Shown one piece after another: positions 11,197 through 36,654 of a DNA stretch of 64,000 bases. The position numbers were made by a program, and so were the translations under genes. The notes beneath the pieces are model-generated. The model did not search any database and had not been told where the DNA came from. It saw only the letters and a program-made list of their open reading frames with translations. Each line of letters opens with the position of its first letter. Position 1 is the first letter of the stretch. The stretch comes from Eudorina sp. 2006-703-Eu-15 (Eukaryota > Chlorophyta > Chlorophyceae > Chlamydomonadales > Volvocaceae): contig BDSI01000005.1 in the NCBI GenBank assembly GCA_003117195.1, positions 1,286,857-1,350,856 of the forward strand, given 5' to 3'.

Positions 11197-12371
11197 GTGG
11201 TGGTGATGTTTGCATTGTTGCCACCACATTAACCGTCCAGCGCCAAGACATACGGGTCACGAAGCATCCGCAGTGGTCCGATGGAGTAACGTGTACTTCC
11301 CCGACTATCAGGCGTGGAAACTATTAATCCTGCTTCGCAGCGTTCCGCTTTCCCACTGACTGACGACGACCGGGACGACCCACATTGCTGTTCTCCGCCG
11401 ACAAAGGTCGTTGACATTCCGTCCCAGGCGTTCCCTGAACGGACACGCGCGAAGTGCGCACCCAGGTTCTCGGCGTCCTGTACAACCCCCCCCATAGAGA
11501 TTCGAAGCGATGACCTTGCATACGACGAATGATATACACATCAACGGTCCATCCGCAGCCTTGCTGCCTGGGCCCTCCTTTCTATCCACTTCATCAACTA
11601 ATCGAACGTTGACGAGGAGGTACGTATGCACAAGGTGGCTTTCATTTTCGTTTCGCAGTCGCATATTATCCTCGTAATGTGAACAGCGTGAATGGGAAAC
11701 GGTGTGATTCGGACTAGACAGACCCATGGTTCAGTCCTTTTCAGCACGCTTGGTCCTTTGAAATAATTAGCCAAGCGCGGTGCTTGAATTTGGGTGTTCA
11801 TCATTAAAATGATTGCCTGCAAGATCGGGCTTGCGAGGATAAAATTTTACCAGCGGTAAATCGAAGACGGAAAGGCGATAAAATTTTTCAGCGCCATGTA
11901 TTGGTAATATCCTGAAAAGGAACGTGTTGCAAGGCATTACTTCTGTGTTCGCGGTGTGGTGGGTGCATACAAACATGGAAGATTGCACATACGATGGCGC
12001 CAAGCAACGAATGATTTGTGCTGTACCGTAATATAGTACATGAAGATTCAGTATGCCAGGACAGCAACCTGCATTTTGCTTGGTAGGGGTTTCGGCCGCG
12101 CCGTACGTTTGAAGGCGCGAGAAAATGAGTGGCTATCCCGTAATGGCGTCAACGGTTTGTATGCGAATCGAACATTCATGTCATTTCACTGTAAGCACCT
12201 GTTTTACATTTGCTTGTGAATTTTATGAAAGCAGGCTTATGACAACTGGTTCGTTGCGTTCGTCCTACCAAATGCCAGTGGCTTGGTGATCCAAGGAACG
12301 GTTGCAACCTGTGTGTTTCTGGCCAATTATCATCAGGATAGGCTTCGCCCGCGTCAGGGTGGGTTGCCAAC
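11197..12371. other. Intergenic, upstream of the ABCC gene
   Basis: AT-richer than its surroundings. I recognise no gene or element; it presumably holds the ABCC promoter and 5' UTR. Confidence 0.4.
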
Positions 12372-24966
<12,595 letters not shown>

Positions 24967-25163
24967 GGCATGCGACCACCAACACTACTTTTGCGAGCCG
25001 AAGAAGGTGGCGATTTCCTTGTTGACTGACCGGTAGGGCTTCCGTTGGCCACTTCCCCATGTTGCTGCCTGCAGTTCGCGGTCACCGTTGGTTTATCGCA
25101 GGCTTGTGTCCACATGCCGTCCGTGCGTGTGTGTGTGTGTGTGTCTGTGTGTGTGTGTGTGTG

Positions 25164-25168
25164 TGTAA
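25164..25168 (+). promoter_or_regulatory. Candidate TGTAA polyadenylation signal of ABCC
   Basis: TGTAA about 200 bp after the ABCC stop, at the end of a GT microsatellite. A second TGTAA at 25348-25352 is the alternative. Confidence 0.35.
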
Positions 25169-25703
25169 GAAAACTCGTGTTTGTATGTGTGCTGTACTGC
25201 GATCCGAAAAGATCTGTTGGGACTTGTTGTGCAAGTAATTGTTCGGGAACAGTGCTGGAGAGGGTACTGGGCGTTACGGGCTACAGGCGAGCAGAGTGCG
25301 ATTGCGCGGAGCGTGACCCTTTTCGCGGCCTGTGGAGTTGCGTGCCATGTAAAGCTACGTCCTGGCGGTAGGTTGTGCGCGTTGCGGTAATGCCCGAGTC
25401 CGGAGAGCAGTTCCGGAGCAAGGCCCCGGCACCGGGGTCCGGGCTGCGCGTGTGCGCGCAAGGTTTGCTGTGATCATCGCCGTTTGTACAACAGCCACTG
25501 GAGAGAGGGGAGCTGAGCGGAATGAGGGGACGTGGAGAGAGAGAGAGGGGACGAGCCTCAGGACGGCCCCGCAGGACGTACAGCTTCATAGATTGATGAT
25601 TCATTGTGCGTGTGGCTCCCGTGGCCCACGGGTTTCACGCTTCGTGTGAGTCTGCAGTCCGAGGGGACTGCTGTGATCAGAATGTCACCTTTGCAGTACG
25701 GAA

Positions 25704-25706
<3 letters not shown>

Positions 25707-25785
<79 letters not shown>
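25707..25785 (+). repeat. (GT)n microsatellite
   Basis: About 39 uninterrupted GT dinucleotides in the ABCC-coatomer intergenic region. Confidence 0.95.
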
Positions 25786-25786
<1 letters not shown>

Positions 25787-26397
25787 CTTCAAGGTGTGTG
25801 AAACGGCTCTGACTGCTCGAGCTGCGCTGTGTGGATTTGTATGGTGCCCAATTGCAGGCTCGGTCTAAACAAAGGGACGTTTGGGCCGAGACGCTGTGCG
25901 CGAGGTGATCGGCCGTATCGGCTAAGGAATGTAGCTGCAGTGCGTTTCTGTTTGGTAAGCTTGTTGCTGTTCGGGTGATTGTTGCGATGTTGGTGTGCCT
26001 CAAGGCAGCTGCGTCTTGTTTGGATCTAGTAAGCAGGTACAGTGCGGCATTCTTCTTCCTTCGGTGGATCCGAATCAGCAGCATGCATTTATTGACTTCT
26101 GTTTGTGGGGTTCGTTTGCAAATCGGCCGTTAGTTGCAGGGCGTGGTGGTCTTGTACGGCCTGACTGTGTTCGGCTAGATCATCACCAGTTGAAGTGTTA
26201 GGACGGTCAGGCAATTCAACCTTGCTCACGTATACGGCGCTTGTGGCGCCCGGCTGTGTCATGTTGGACGTGTAATGGACCAATGGTGTCGTCTAACTGA
26301 CCTTAAGTGGCAAGGCGTCATCCTAGGTAACATCATGCGGCTGCTACCGTTCATTCGTCACGCTAATAAAGCACAGCCCGAATGTCGTATCATGCAT

Positions 26398-26402
26398 TTA
26401 CA
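26398..26402 (-). promoter_or_regulatory. Candidate TGTAA polyadenylation signal of coatomer alpha
   Basis: TGTAA on the minus strand about 760 bp beyond the coatomer stop at 27160. Assigned by motif and orientation. Confidence 0.4.
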
Positions 26403-27159
26403 TAACGAAGATACATAACGCAGATGCGACATGCACTCGGGGTGCACGGATGCGGCTGCAGCGCCCGCGGTATGCTCATCGCAATAACCGCGTCTAGTCC
26501 TGCCGACTAGATCAGCCCCAACTGCCTCCCAACCAAAGTACTCATATATCCATACACTACCTCCTACGTCGTACGCGAAGTACACCTGCCTAGGTCCTAC
26601 CCTCCTAACCCCCGCCGAAGACGTGGATGAATACGCTGTCGCCGCACACCTCACCGTCTTCATATCACGCGGCGCCCCCTCCCAGTTGAAAACTTGTCTA
26701 ACGACGTGCAGCCAAATATCCGGCACACCTGATCCATTGCTGGCTTTTCCAAGAGCAATACTTCCATCAAATCCAATATGGATCCAATATGTCCAACCCA
26801 CAAATCCTGCAGTCCTCGGAATGACCGTACTGTGCCAGGACTAGCCACCCCCGTGTATGCACACTGAGTGCTCTTGTAAACGCATCCGGGTGTGCGCCAT
26901 CGACACGGCTTCGCCTCAAGCGTCCTTCTCCTGACGATCACGTCCATCGCTCGCTTCTGTCCGCGGCACCCTAGTGACACCACCTTCAGCAGCTGCGCTA
27001 CACAGTCAGAGGCCCATCCGCAATCACGTTGCATCCCGGCTTGACTTCAGCAGCGCCTTTCGGTTGAGCAGCAAGAGCGCGACAGTTCCGCAGACTTCGC
27101 TCCAGGGCAGCGATGCTCTGAAACTCAACCTGCCGGTGCGTTCAGGCGCCTCTCGGACC

Positions 27160-30100
27160 TCACCGGGTCTGCTGCGACGACGAGATGTACAAGCCCGAGG
27201 CATCGGCACCGATGCGGACGAAGTCGCCCAGCGGTGAGATCTCGCCCTTGCAGTCCGGGACGAAGCGTGCCCCCGTGTAGGGGTCCTCCGCGTACTTGGA
27301 GCCCTTGTAGATGGGCGTGAAGGTGATGGCGCACAGGTCGAACGGGTTGCGCGGGTCGTAGTTGACCTTGACGGCGTCCGTGGGATTCTTCTCACAGGCC
27401 GCCAGCACGGTGCGCGCCTGCTCCGCGATCTTGGCGCCCGCGTTGAGCTCAAGTAGCCTGAAATGCAGCGTAGCGCGGACAGAACACTCGTGATCAGGGA
27501 AGATGTGCACACCCGTGATGAGGCAAACGCATCGCGCCAGGCCAAGACACTCGTGCAACCCGCCCAGCGGGCACCCACGACGTACCGGCGGCAGAAAGTG
27601 GCGCACGTGGCGAAGTTCTTGAGTTTGAAGAAGATGGTCATGGCCGACCGCAACGACAGCGCCAAGTGCACGGGCTGCAGCTTGCAGTGCGTGAAGTAAG
27701 CGGCCAGCTCGGCGTTGCGGGCCATGTCGTCGTCGCGCAGCTCCTTGCGCTTCAGCTCGCATCTGCGCCAGCAGTGTCGGCAGAGCAAGCCAACCACCGG
27801 AAATGGGTCAACAGACATGGCGCAACACGCATGCAAGTCGCAGCTATGATCAACCATGGAGAGCACCAGCGCATTTCCCAACACAGCCTCGCAGTGTGGA
27901 GCTGGAAAAACAGTTCGTTGCTTACCGAAGCGCCGTGTGGTACTCGCGGCAGATGGCGAGCAGCTCCTTGACGTCGTCCACCTCCTTGCGACTCTCGACC
28001 ACAGTGAGCGGAATGACGAGCAGCATGCGGGTGAAGGACCGGAGCGCGTCGCTGAACTTGCCCTCGGTCACCAGCTTGTACGCCGCCTTGAGCGCCTCCT
28101 CCAGGCTGGTAAGGCTGTAGATCAACGTCGGCGAGCTGGGCGGCTGCGACGAGGCCTCGCTCGACCAGGTCCTAATTGGTGGCAGGCGGCAAGAGGCGGC
28201 AACGGAACCCAAGCTCAAATTACGTTTCGGCAGAAACTGTACAATATGTGAGTGCTACGGTGCTCATTACAGAAACAACGTACATGATCGGCTGCGAATG
28301 GTTGGTATCAAGCCCAAATAGCAATCCGATGGCGTGTTCCACGAGTCCAGGCCCTGTAATGGCAGAATCAGGCCCACGCACATACCTGTCGAGGTGAGCG
28401 AGCACCGCCGGCACACCGTGGAGCCCTGGCAACGACGCAAATGCCGCCGTGTAGAGGTCCATGAAGTACGGCTTGAGGGGCTCGAAGTTGGCGGCGCCCA
28501 GCTGGCGGTGCAGCAGAGACATCGCCGTCGCCCAGCTGCCCGCAGCCGCGTGCTCCGCAGCCAACTGCGTGCGGCGGTCCAGCCACCGTTGGCTGGCGGG
28601 CACACCCGGCGCGGGGGCCGTGAAGGGTGCAGCAGCACCACCGGCGGCAGCCGCTGCAGCCTCCGCCACCACGTCGGCGGGCAGGTCCAGGTCCTCCATC
28701 TCCCAGCCCTCCGATCCGCCCTCGCCGCCGAGGCCCTCCAGAACCTCCTCTGCCTCGCCGTTCTCGGCGCCTGTTCATGGCAAAAGGAGTAAGGGTGTGA
28801 GTTCGGGGCGCAAATCCCACCAAATTGGGATCAGGCAGAGATGTCAAGCAACACCAAGTCCACCCACCTCCCATCCCCAGGTCCAGCTCGTCCGCCCCCC
28901 AGCCGGCGCCCTCCAGCGCGCTCTCGTCAATCTCAGCCGCCGCCGCCGCTGCGGCACGGCCCTTGGCAGCGCCAGGCGCCGCCGCCGCAGAGGTGCCAGC
29001 CGCCGCCGCGGCGCCCTTTGCCGCCAGCGTCTCAAAGAAGCCCTTGGACACCGTGAGGAGCGGCCAGTTGTCCTCGCGGAGGATGGGCAGCGGTGGCTGC
29101 AAAAGGATGGCCGAGTCCTCGTCCGGCGTCTCCGGGGGCGGGCCGCTGAGCTTGTTGGCGATGCGCTCCGCGTCGTCCGGCAGGCCGTGCGTGGCAGCGG
29201 CCACGTAGGCCAGCGGCAGCTGTCCCGTCTCCTCCAGGATGCGGACCTGCTCCTTCACGTCGCCGAGGTAGAGCGCGTTGTGGAAGCGACCCATCACGTC
29301 CGACCGCATCTCCGCGATCTTGAGCATCTTCCGCAGCTTGTCCGTGTGACCGGCGATGAGGTACAGGAACGACAGGCGCTCGTAGCTCTTCGTCTTCTGG
29401 TACGAGAACTCCACGATGTTGTAGTTGCCCTGGCGCAGCCCCTCCACACCTGAACCCAAAGAGAACAGGGGGACGATCTTCATGCACCGATCCAACGCAT
29501 GCATCACATCACGCACGAAAGTGACGAATGGGACCCGACTGAGGATGCAAGCGTGCAAAGGTTGACATATGTGCCCTTGCTCTGTTAAACCACCGTCATC
29601 CCAGTGGGTGCAAAAGCAGTCCTGTCACGTCGCTGCCCAAGCACCGGCTCCAGTGGTGCTCACCCAGGCGGTACCAGGTGTCCTTGTCGTCCAGCGCCTG
29701 GGCCGCCTGCAGCGCCACCTCGATGTTGCCGCACTGCACGGCCAGGTTGAACCGCGACCGCTCGTCGGTGACGAAGTGCAGCGCCACCTCCGGGAAGCCC
29801 TTCTGCTGCAGGTACGAGATGATGGCCGTGCCGCACAGGCCACCGCCGCGGACCATGTTGACGACCGCGTCGTAGCGGCCCTGCAGCAGAGCCAGCTTGA
29901 ACATATACTCCGTGGGGTCCACCTGCGGGGGGATGTGCAGGACGGGAGCGGCAGACGCGAGTATTCGAACTTTTTTAAGTTTTCAGGCACGCTCATCGCC
30001 AAGCCTGCTTGGGTCGTTCAGGGGAAGCTAGCGCGCATATACGCGAACGACGCGTGCGTCCTGCATTCTTTGAGCGAATCGCGTAGACTCACGTGAAGGG

Positions 30101-33100
30101 TGTACCTAGGACTCATCCACACACCTGGATGGTGCGGTTTTTGCCCTCGCGGTCCAGGGCGTGCACGACGCCGCCGGCGACACGCGTCACGTACAGCGGC
30201 GAGTCCAGCGTGCGGATAATGCCCGAGTCACCGTTGGGCAGGCAGTACTTCAGGTGGTTGAGCGTCGTGTACAGCAGCACACCGCTGTCGTCCCAGGCCG
30301 CCGACTTGACGCGGATGGTCTCATGCACCGTCTGTGCACCGCCCAGGCGCTTGTCCGCGATGATGATGGCGTGTTTGGACAGCAGCGCCACCATGGACAT
30401 GTCGCTGTTCCACACCACGTATTTGATGAACGGGGTGGCCAGCTCGGTGATGGACGAGCGCTGCTGCATGTCGTACAGCGTCATCTGAGGAGTGGCATGA
30501 TCAGGAGGCTCGAATGTCATCAAGGCTTAAAAGTCATGAAGTGGGCAGACCTCCTTACCATGTCAAATCTCATCATATGGGCAAGGCAATCTCCTGTCAA
30601 AACTCAGTTCAACGGGCTGTAACCAATGGGAGATACCACACGCTGAACGTACATAGCGTCTAGAACGGCGGGTGCTAGTTTCGTTGCGCAAGTCGTGGCA
30701 CAACCGCACCTTGTCCTCGGAGCGGCACAGGAGCATGCCAGTGCCCGCGTAGAAGATGGCATCCGTAGTGGCACACGGCGTGGGCACCTTCTTGGTGATT
30801 TCGTTCTGAAGGTTGCGAATCTGGATGGTGTTGGTGGCCTTGTCCAGGACCGCGAAGCGGTTGCGGGCGATGAACACCGCAGACGTCCCCAGGCCGCGCT
30901 TGGCCTCCTGTTAGAACAGGTCGACAGGGTGTGCACATTGCAGCCGCAGGTTTGGAGCTTGGACCTATCGAGCACGGACGCGACCGTCCGTGGTGTCGCG
31001 AGGCACGGTAAAGTCAAGAACACAAAAGAGGACCGCTGGCACGCCGTCTGGGGGGTTGCTCACGGCATCTGTCATATGCGCTGGATCCTACCCAACATCC
31101 AGGTCCATGACCCGCGCGACCCTGTTCCCATTCCTGGGCTTCTTCCGCTTGAATGCTGTCCCCGTGCCCGAAACGCACCGGTGCCGTATCACCCCGTGCA
31201 GCCTCCTTCGGGATGGCGTACAGCTCGTATGAGCCACCGTCCACATCCGACGTGATGAGCAGGGCGTTCTCAGCCGGGTTGTACGCCAGCGTCTTCGGGC
31301 CCTGCGACGGATGACGGCGCATGGAAGGGGACCGTTGCTAGGGCTGCGGCATCCCGCTCTACTTGAGCCGATGGTAACCCTCTGCGAGCGCAGGGCCCAG
31401 AAGCAGACCAACGGCCTCACCTGGTTAGCGCCCGCGTTGCCCGCGCGGCGGATAGACATGAGCGGGTTGTCGCGCTGGGTAAGGAAATCGTACGTGCGCA
31501 GGTAGCGGTCCTTGACGTAGTACAACGTGTTGCCGTGCGTGGCACAGGCGGGGCGTTCGCGCTCCAGCTTGAAGACGATCATGCCACTGCAGAAGGATTT
31601 CGTGCGCACAATCAGTACGACGACAGGTAAATACAAAACACGCAATGCGGGCTTGCATGGAGAAAACCCCTGCCGATAGCAGTAATACGCGGTGGACGCA
31701 AAAGCACGCAAACGTCCAGGTTGATCTGGAAACAATGGATGACGAAGAAACTCTGCCGCCATGCATCCAGGAGCCCATCGCACCCGTCGTGTCCGGCCGC
31801 CAGCAGGTTGATCTCCGGGTGGCTGGCCAGGATCCAGAACCTGTCGTGCTCGCGGCGGAACGTCTGCACGCCCGTGCGCTTCGACATGTCCCACACGCGG
31901 ATGCTCTTGTCCTCGGAGTTGGAAATGATCAGGTCCTGGTCATTGGGATGTGGACAGTACCACACATTTCCCCCGTTACAGCAATGTACGTTGGTTTCCT
32001 TCCCCGACGCGCATAATCTGTGCGTGCCCTGTCTTTAGACACAATATTCCCTAGAAGCTCCTCACAAAGACATGTACACATCATGAGGGTAAATGATGAT
32101 TATCGCCCGCAATGCATTGCCCGCTGCTTGCACGAAAACCCGTGTTCGCACCTGGCGCGCATGGAACATAACGCAGGACACGTTGTTGGTGTGCCCGCGC
32201 AAGGTATCCACCTCCCAAGCCTTGCTCTCTGCATGCATTTGCCGCACAGGTGCCACAGTCGACGTAGGCCACAAAAGTCATCACATGGCAAAAAATCGAC
32301 CAGGCACGAATGCGGTTCGTAACCCCCCGGCTCACATTATCACAGGGCGTACAAGCTGCGGCAACTTCATTCAGAACCCTGCTGACATAGATATGCTAGC
32401 GGGAAAAAAATTCGTCCCCATCAACTCTGACGCTCACCATTGTAGCGCCAAAGCTTGACTTGGCGGTCATCCGCACCCGACACGATGAGGGGCAGAGTTG
32501 GGTGAAATGCTGCCCAGTTGACGCCCCGATCGTGCCCCTCCAGCACGTACTTGACAAGGGCATCGCCGCCACCGAAAAGGTCCGAGTTCATCTGCAAGCG
32601 ACCAGTCAGTCCTCATTGATTGTGCCGTCAAACACACCGTATGAATTCTGAGACCGGGCGCCGCTTGATCGCAGGCGTGCATCAGCGCACAGACTACAGC
32701 ATCAATAAGTCACCATTTGGCGGTACAAGCGGTCTGCAACCCCCTTGTTTGACATATCGGCGTGCGCGTCTCCGTTCCCAAACAATCGGTGCGCAGTCCC
32801 GTTGCATTTCTGCTCCGCCGTCATTTCCAAACCCCAGGCAGTCAGTCAAACCCCAGGCAGTCAGTTGCATGGTGGCTTTCGTAGGACCTGCTTGTCCCAG
32901 GTGACACCAGACCCGACCCCTGCCGCAATGAAGCTCCCAGTATGCCTCCCGTAACCGTGTGACCCATGGGGCACTAACCTGGGGCAAGCGGAGGACATCC
33001 TCCCCACCCGGTGCGACTGTCTTCTTTCGCAGGCCGCTAATGTCCCACACGCGAACTGTCTGATCCAGGGAGGCCGACACGACCAGGTCCTCCTTGGGGT

Positions 33101-33746
33101 GGAACATGGCACACATAACGTAGTGGTTGTGGCCTGTGAGGACCGCAATGCACGTCCGCGACTGCCAATTCCAGATCCGGATGGTCTGGTCGTCGCTGGC
33201 GCTGACGATCCATGGATACTCATGGTGGAACTGCACCGTGCGGATGTAGTCTAGGTGACCCAGGAGGGTGAACAGGCAGCGCCGAAGCTTGTAGTTCCAG
33301 ATCTTAATTTTGTAGTCATCGCCACCTGACACAAACAGAGGCTGTGACTTGTGGAAATGCACGCCGCGAACAGGGCCGTCGTGCTCGTCAAAGCGGTCGA
33401 TCAGCGTTCCCATGCGGTAGTCCCACAGCTGCAATCATAGGGCCAATGTAAGCTTTGCATGACTGATAATGCCCATCTTGATAACGCTGTAAATGCGCAA
33501 CCGCTACCTGGACAACGCCACTGTGCAGCGACGCGAGGATCCATGGCCTGCAACAGCATCCGGCAGAAAGCTCCTACTCAGTTGCGTTGGTTCACTTTGA
33601 TCATCCAAAGAACCAGAGCACCAGACTCGGGAGCTCGCAGTCTGAAAGAGACATACAGCGCGTCGTCACTGCTTTGCAACGCACCGCTTCGGATGGAAGG
33701 ACAGGCCCTTCACGCGGTTGCTTTTGGTCTCAAACTTGGTGAGCAT
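27160..33746 (-). CDS. COPA: Coatomer subunit alpha (COPI alpha-COP)
   Basis: Sixteen exons on the minus strand: 33746-33685, 33547-33508, 33428-32979, 32591-32438, 32228-32152, 31935-31784, 31586-31421, 31301-31179, 30907-30710, 30484-30125, 29922-29664, 29449-28868, 28770-28386, 28171-27926, 27762-27586, 27457-27160. They total 3729 bases, 1242 residues, in one frame, close to the usual alpha-COP length. The protein starts [19 protein letters not shown] and carries N-terminal WD40 repeats ([42 protein letters not shown]), the coatomer WD-associated region ([24 protein letters not shown]), an Ala-rich linker with the acidic [10 protein letters not shown] motif, and the C-terminal COPI domain ending [14 protein letters not shown]. 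Alpha-COP belongs to the COPI outer coat, recognises dilysine cargo and acts in Golgi-to-ER traffic. Identity is secure. Confidence 0.95.
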
Positions 33747-34500
33747 CCTTCCTGTGGCTACGCAGCCCGCAGTTGGACCAAGCTACCGCCAATCTGAAGC
33801 CAATGAGCTAAACTTCACAGGTTCCAATCAGATATCGTCTAAAATTAAGATGGCAAACGGTCTGCAGCCCCCGCGGGGGCAAAATATGCTCTGCCTGTAC
33901 AAAGATCACTACTCTGTCAGTCGTCAGTGTAAAGTTCAGCCCAATGGAAGGGCCTCAAATGATATCTACGCGCCAGTATGCATATTCTTGCATAGAGTTG
34001 GCGTTCTGCGACTAACTGTGATGCCTGGATGTCGTACATGTCCGAAACGGAGGATTCAGCGGGCTTGGTCTTCGCTGATTTATAAAACATTCGGATGCCT
34101 TTCTCTTTGACGCTGATATTACAGCGGCACTACATAGGTGGTACGGCTTACAACCGTCGCAGTGGATCAAGTGGTATCCTTGCGCAGCCTCTAAGTGAGA
34201 CCGTAAAGATTGATTTATGGCTCATATTCAACAAGAATGATAACAAATGCTGGAGTAACAGCAAGCTCTGCGTTCCTGACCCAAAGGTCTCCCGTATCTT
34301 ACTCTGGCCTCCACACGAATGCACGCAACGCACATACATTCGATTTCCAATTTTTTTGGCAACTCATATGACGAAAACACAACAGAGAATGGAGGTGGCA
34401 TGACCATGATCAGCTGGAAGTTACCGTATGTTGAAGACACCCCAACAGTTTCCCTCCCTCACCGACACAAACGAGATGACTCCGCAAGCCCGGGCTGACG
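33747..34500. other. Intergenic between coatomer alpha 5' end and BTB copy 1 3' end
   Basis: Presumably the coatomer promoter together with the 3' UTR of the first BTB gene. TGTAA on the minus strand occurs at 34119-34123 and 34148-34152, about 350-380 bp after that gene's stop. Nothing else recognised. Confidence 0.45.
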
Positions 34501-36654
34501 TCACAGTGCCGCTGCAAGCTCGCGCATCAGGCTAATCGCAAGCTCCGGGAAACACAACACCAACTCATCCACGCTCGCCATCAGCACCTTCTTGCGGTGC
34601 CGCAGCAGGTAGGCCCGGAGCCGCGGCACCAGCGCGGTCAGGTTGTGCCGCTCGGCCCATACCAGATCCGAAACCACCGTGTCGGCAGTCACCGCGCACA
34701 TCAGCCACTCTTGCAGCACCGCCGTGCACTCAGGTGCCATCAACAAGCGGTCCGCCAGGATGTTGCCTGCCCGCAACAACTCGTACGGCATGTACAGCTC
34801 GCCCGTGTACATGTACGACAGCAGCCAGCTGAAGGCTTCTGCGTCGACATCCATCAGCGTCACCTCCGCAGCGCCGCTCTCAGCGAAGCCGCCATCCGGC
34901 GCGAGCAGCTGCTTGAAGTAATCACTTCGGGCGGTCAACACCGAACGGTGCGCTCCGAAAACCTGGTCGCCCGCTCGGACGCTTATGAACACAGAGTGAC
35001 CGGTGGAATTGCCTCCACACCCGGTGACGCCGGTGCTGCAGTCACTGGCGGACGGCGCGGGTTGATCGGGGAGCATCAGGGCCTTACGCAGCTCGGCAGT
35101 GGCCGGGCTGGGCTGCAGCTGCCGCGGCGGCGCGCACGTGCCGTGCCCTGCGAGGATGGGGTTGCTTGGTGCAAGGTCGGGACCCCGGATCACTTGGACA
35201 GCAGGCAGTCCGGCGAAGCCAGCCAGCAGCTCTCCTTGCGGCAGCACGGCCAGGCATGCCGGGATAGCAGTCGGGAGTCCGTTAAGCGCGGTGCTTAGGA
35301 AGTTCTTGGCGCTCATAATGCGCAGGGCGCCATGGTCCAGAATGAAGAGGCGACCACCGCTGCCAGCCGAGATGGCGGCGATCCTGCTGAAGCGCGCGGT
35401 GCTGCCGGCGCCATCAATCAACGAGCCCGTGGTGGTCCAGTCGCCGGCGACCAGGCGCATGGCGGCACTCCTGGCAGCAAGGTCCGCGGTGGCGACACCG
35501 GCAGCCTGGCCCCCACAGCAATGGGCCGGCTCGGCGTCGCTGCCGGTGGTATCCACGACGCACACCGCCCTGTCCGTCGCCGCCAGCAAGACGTTCGTGG
35601 ATCCGTCGTATGCCAGGCCAACCCATGACGAGCTCTGAGACCCGGGCGACGAACCGGGCAAGGTGGTCACCTGGCGAGTGGCGATGTCCAACTTGCGGAT
35701 GCAGTCCGCGTCGGAGACGTACACGCTGCCCAGGCCGTCGGGTGCCATCCCTGTGATATGTGCGAAGCGCGCAGCGTCGCCGTGACCGTCGCCGCCGCCA
35801 CTCCGCTTCGTGTACACGTTCCCGGCAATCAGACTGACATTGTTGCTGCTGTCGAGCGCCGCGACTGCCGTCCTGCCGATGGAGAACAGAACCTGGCAGG
35901 TGGTGGGTTCGAAGGCTGCACAGCTGACGGCAGTGTTGCTATCTTAAATAAAAAGAATATTTACGGGCCAAAACCCCGGAAATTTTTTATTTCCCGGACC
36001 CCCAAGAAACCTGCGAGATTTCATTTATTTGACGCTGTGAAGAGCCGGAAATCTGCCCTGCCAACTATTTTCCAGACTACCAAAAGGGCCTGGAAATCTG
36101 CAGGCGCAGGGGCAATTTCTGCATCGTACACCTGTCTACCGCCAAAACACACTCTGATGCCGTGTCCCCAACTCCGTCTCCCACATGCATCCGCGACGCA
36201 AGGAAAGCGCGCTTCAGGGCTCCAAGACTGAGAATCTATGTTGTAGCTGTGGTAGCAGTGGCCCTGCTGTCGAAACACGCAGAAATATTTTTCCGGCCTG
36301 CCTCGGAGGTTTTTATTTCCTGGCACCTCGGAAGCCCCCCAAAATCTGCCCTGCCAAAGGTTTTTTGGCTACTGGCGACAGGCCGGAAACCTGCGGAATT
36401 CTATTTCCCCGTTTTGGAAGATAGCAACACTGGCTGACGGCAGTTAAGTGCGCGGTTGACAATTTCGACCCCAGTCGCTGACCGAGGGTGTCAAACTCGA
36501 TACTTTTCAAGGGGCTGTTGTTGAAGGCGCGGACCTCGCTGTTGTCGTGAAAAATGATCGTTTCGGGTTGTTCCGCACTGCCCGCTCCAACGTCGGGGCG
36601 CACAACGACGCCCACGACCGGGAAGCAGCTGGATACATTCTGTGAAGTAAACAT
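34501..36654 (-). CDS. Beta-propeller + BTB/POZ protein, tandem copy 1, split by a hAT-like MITE
   Basis: The frame runs from ATG 36654 to the element at 36432, and resumes in phase at 35930 to TGA at 34501. Without the insertion it would be 547 residues, collinear with copy 2. The N-terminal part has NHL/SMP-30-like propeller strands (GLGSVYVSDADCIRKLD, GRLFILDHGALRIM). The BTB domain spans about the last 180 residues (HSVFISVRAGDQVFGAHRSV, LLSYMYTGELYMPYELL) and is followed by a BACK-like helix. BTB proteins dimerise and often adapt substrates to cullin-3 ligases; that role is inferred. Reading through the element gives a stop at 36313 (113 residues). The gene is therefore broken unless the element is spliced out (see findings) or translation starts at the internal ATG at 35817. 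Confidence 0.8.
35923..36440. repeat. 8-bp target-site duplication flanking the MITE
   Basis: GCTGACGG occurs at 35923-35930 and again at 36433-36440, immediately outside the element ends. BTB copy 2 has a single CTGACG site at the equivalent coding position, which shows the empty-site state. Confidence 0.92.
35931..36432. mobile_element. Non-autonomous hAT-like DNA transposon (MITE), 502 bp
   Basis: The ends are a perfect 15-bp terminal inverted repeat, CAGTGTTGCTATCTT at 35931-35945 and its complement at 36418-36432. With an 8-bp target duplication and a CAGTG terminus this fits the hAT superfamily. There is no transposase frame. Subterminal copies of a GAAA(T/C)CTGC motif occur near 36006, 36047, 36092, 36339 and 36386, like transposase-binding repeats of hAT elements. 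The element lies inside the coding exon of BTB copy 1 and is absent from copy 2, so it arrived after or around the duplication. Confidence 0.9.

Larger units (their letters stand above)
24967..27159. other. Convergent 3' flanks of ABCC and coatomer alpha
   Basis: The ABCC 3' UTR and, on the other strand, the coatomer 3' UTR. TGTAA occurs on + at 25164-25168 and 25348-25352. GT dinucleotide tracts lie at about 25121-25166 and 25707-25785. Only anonymous short frames are present. Confidence 0.5.

Noticed and set aside
26358..26801. Minus-strand frame of 147 codons downstream of coatomer alpha
   Set aside because: It sits in the predicted 3' UTR, spans the TGTAA signal and has no domain features.
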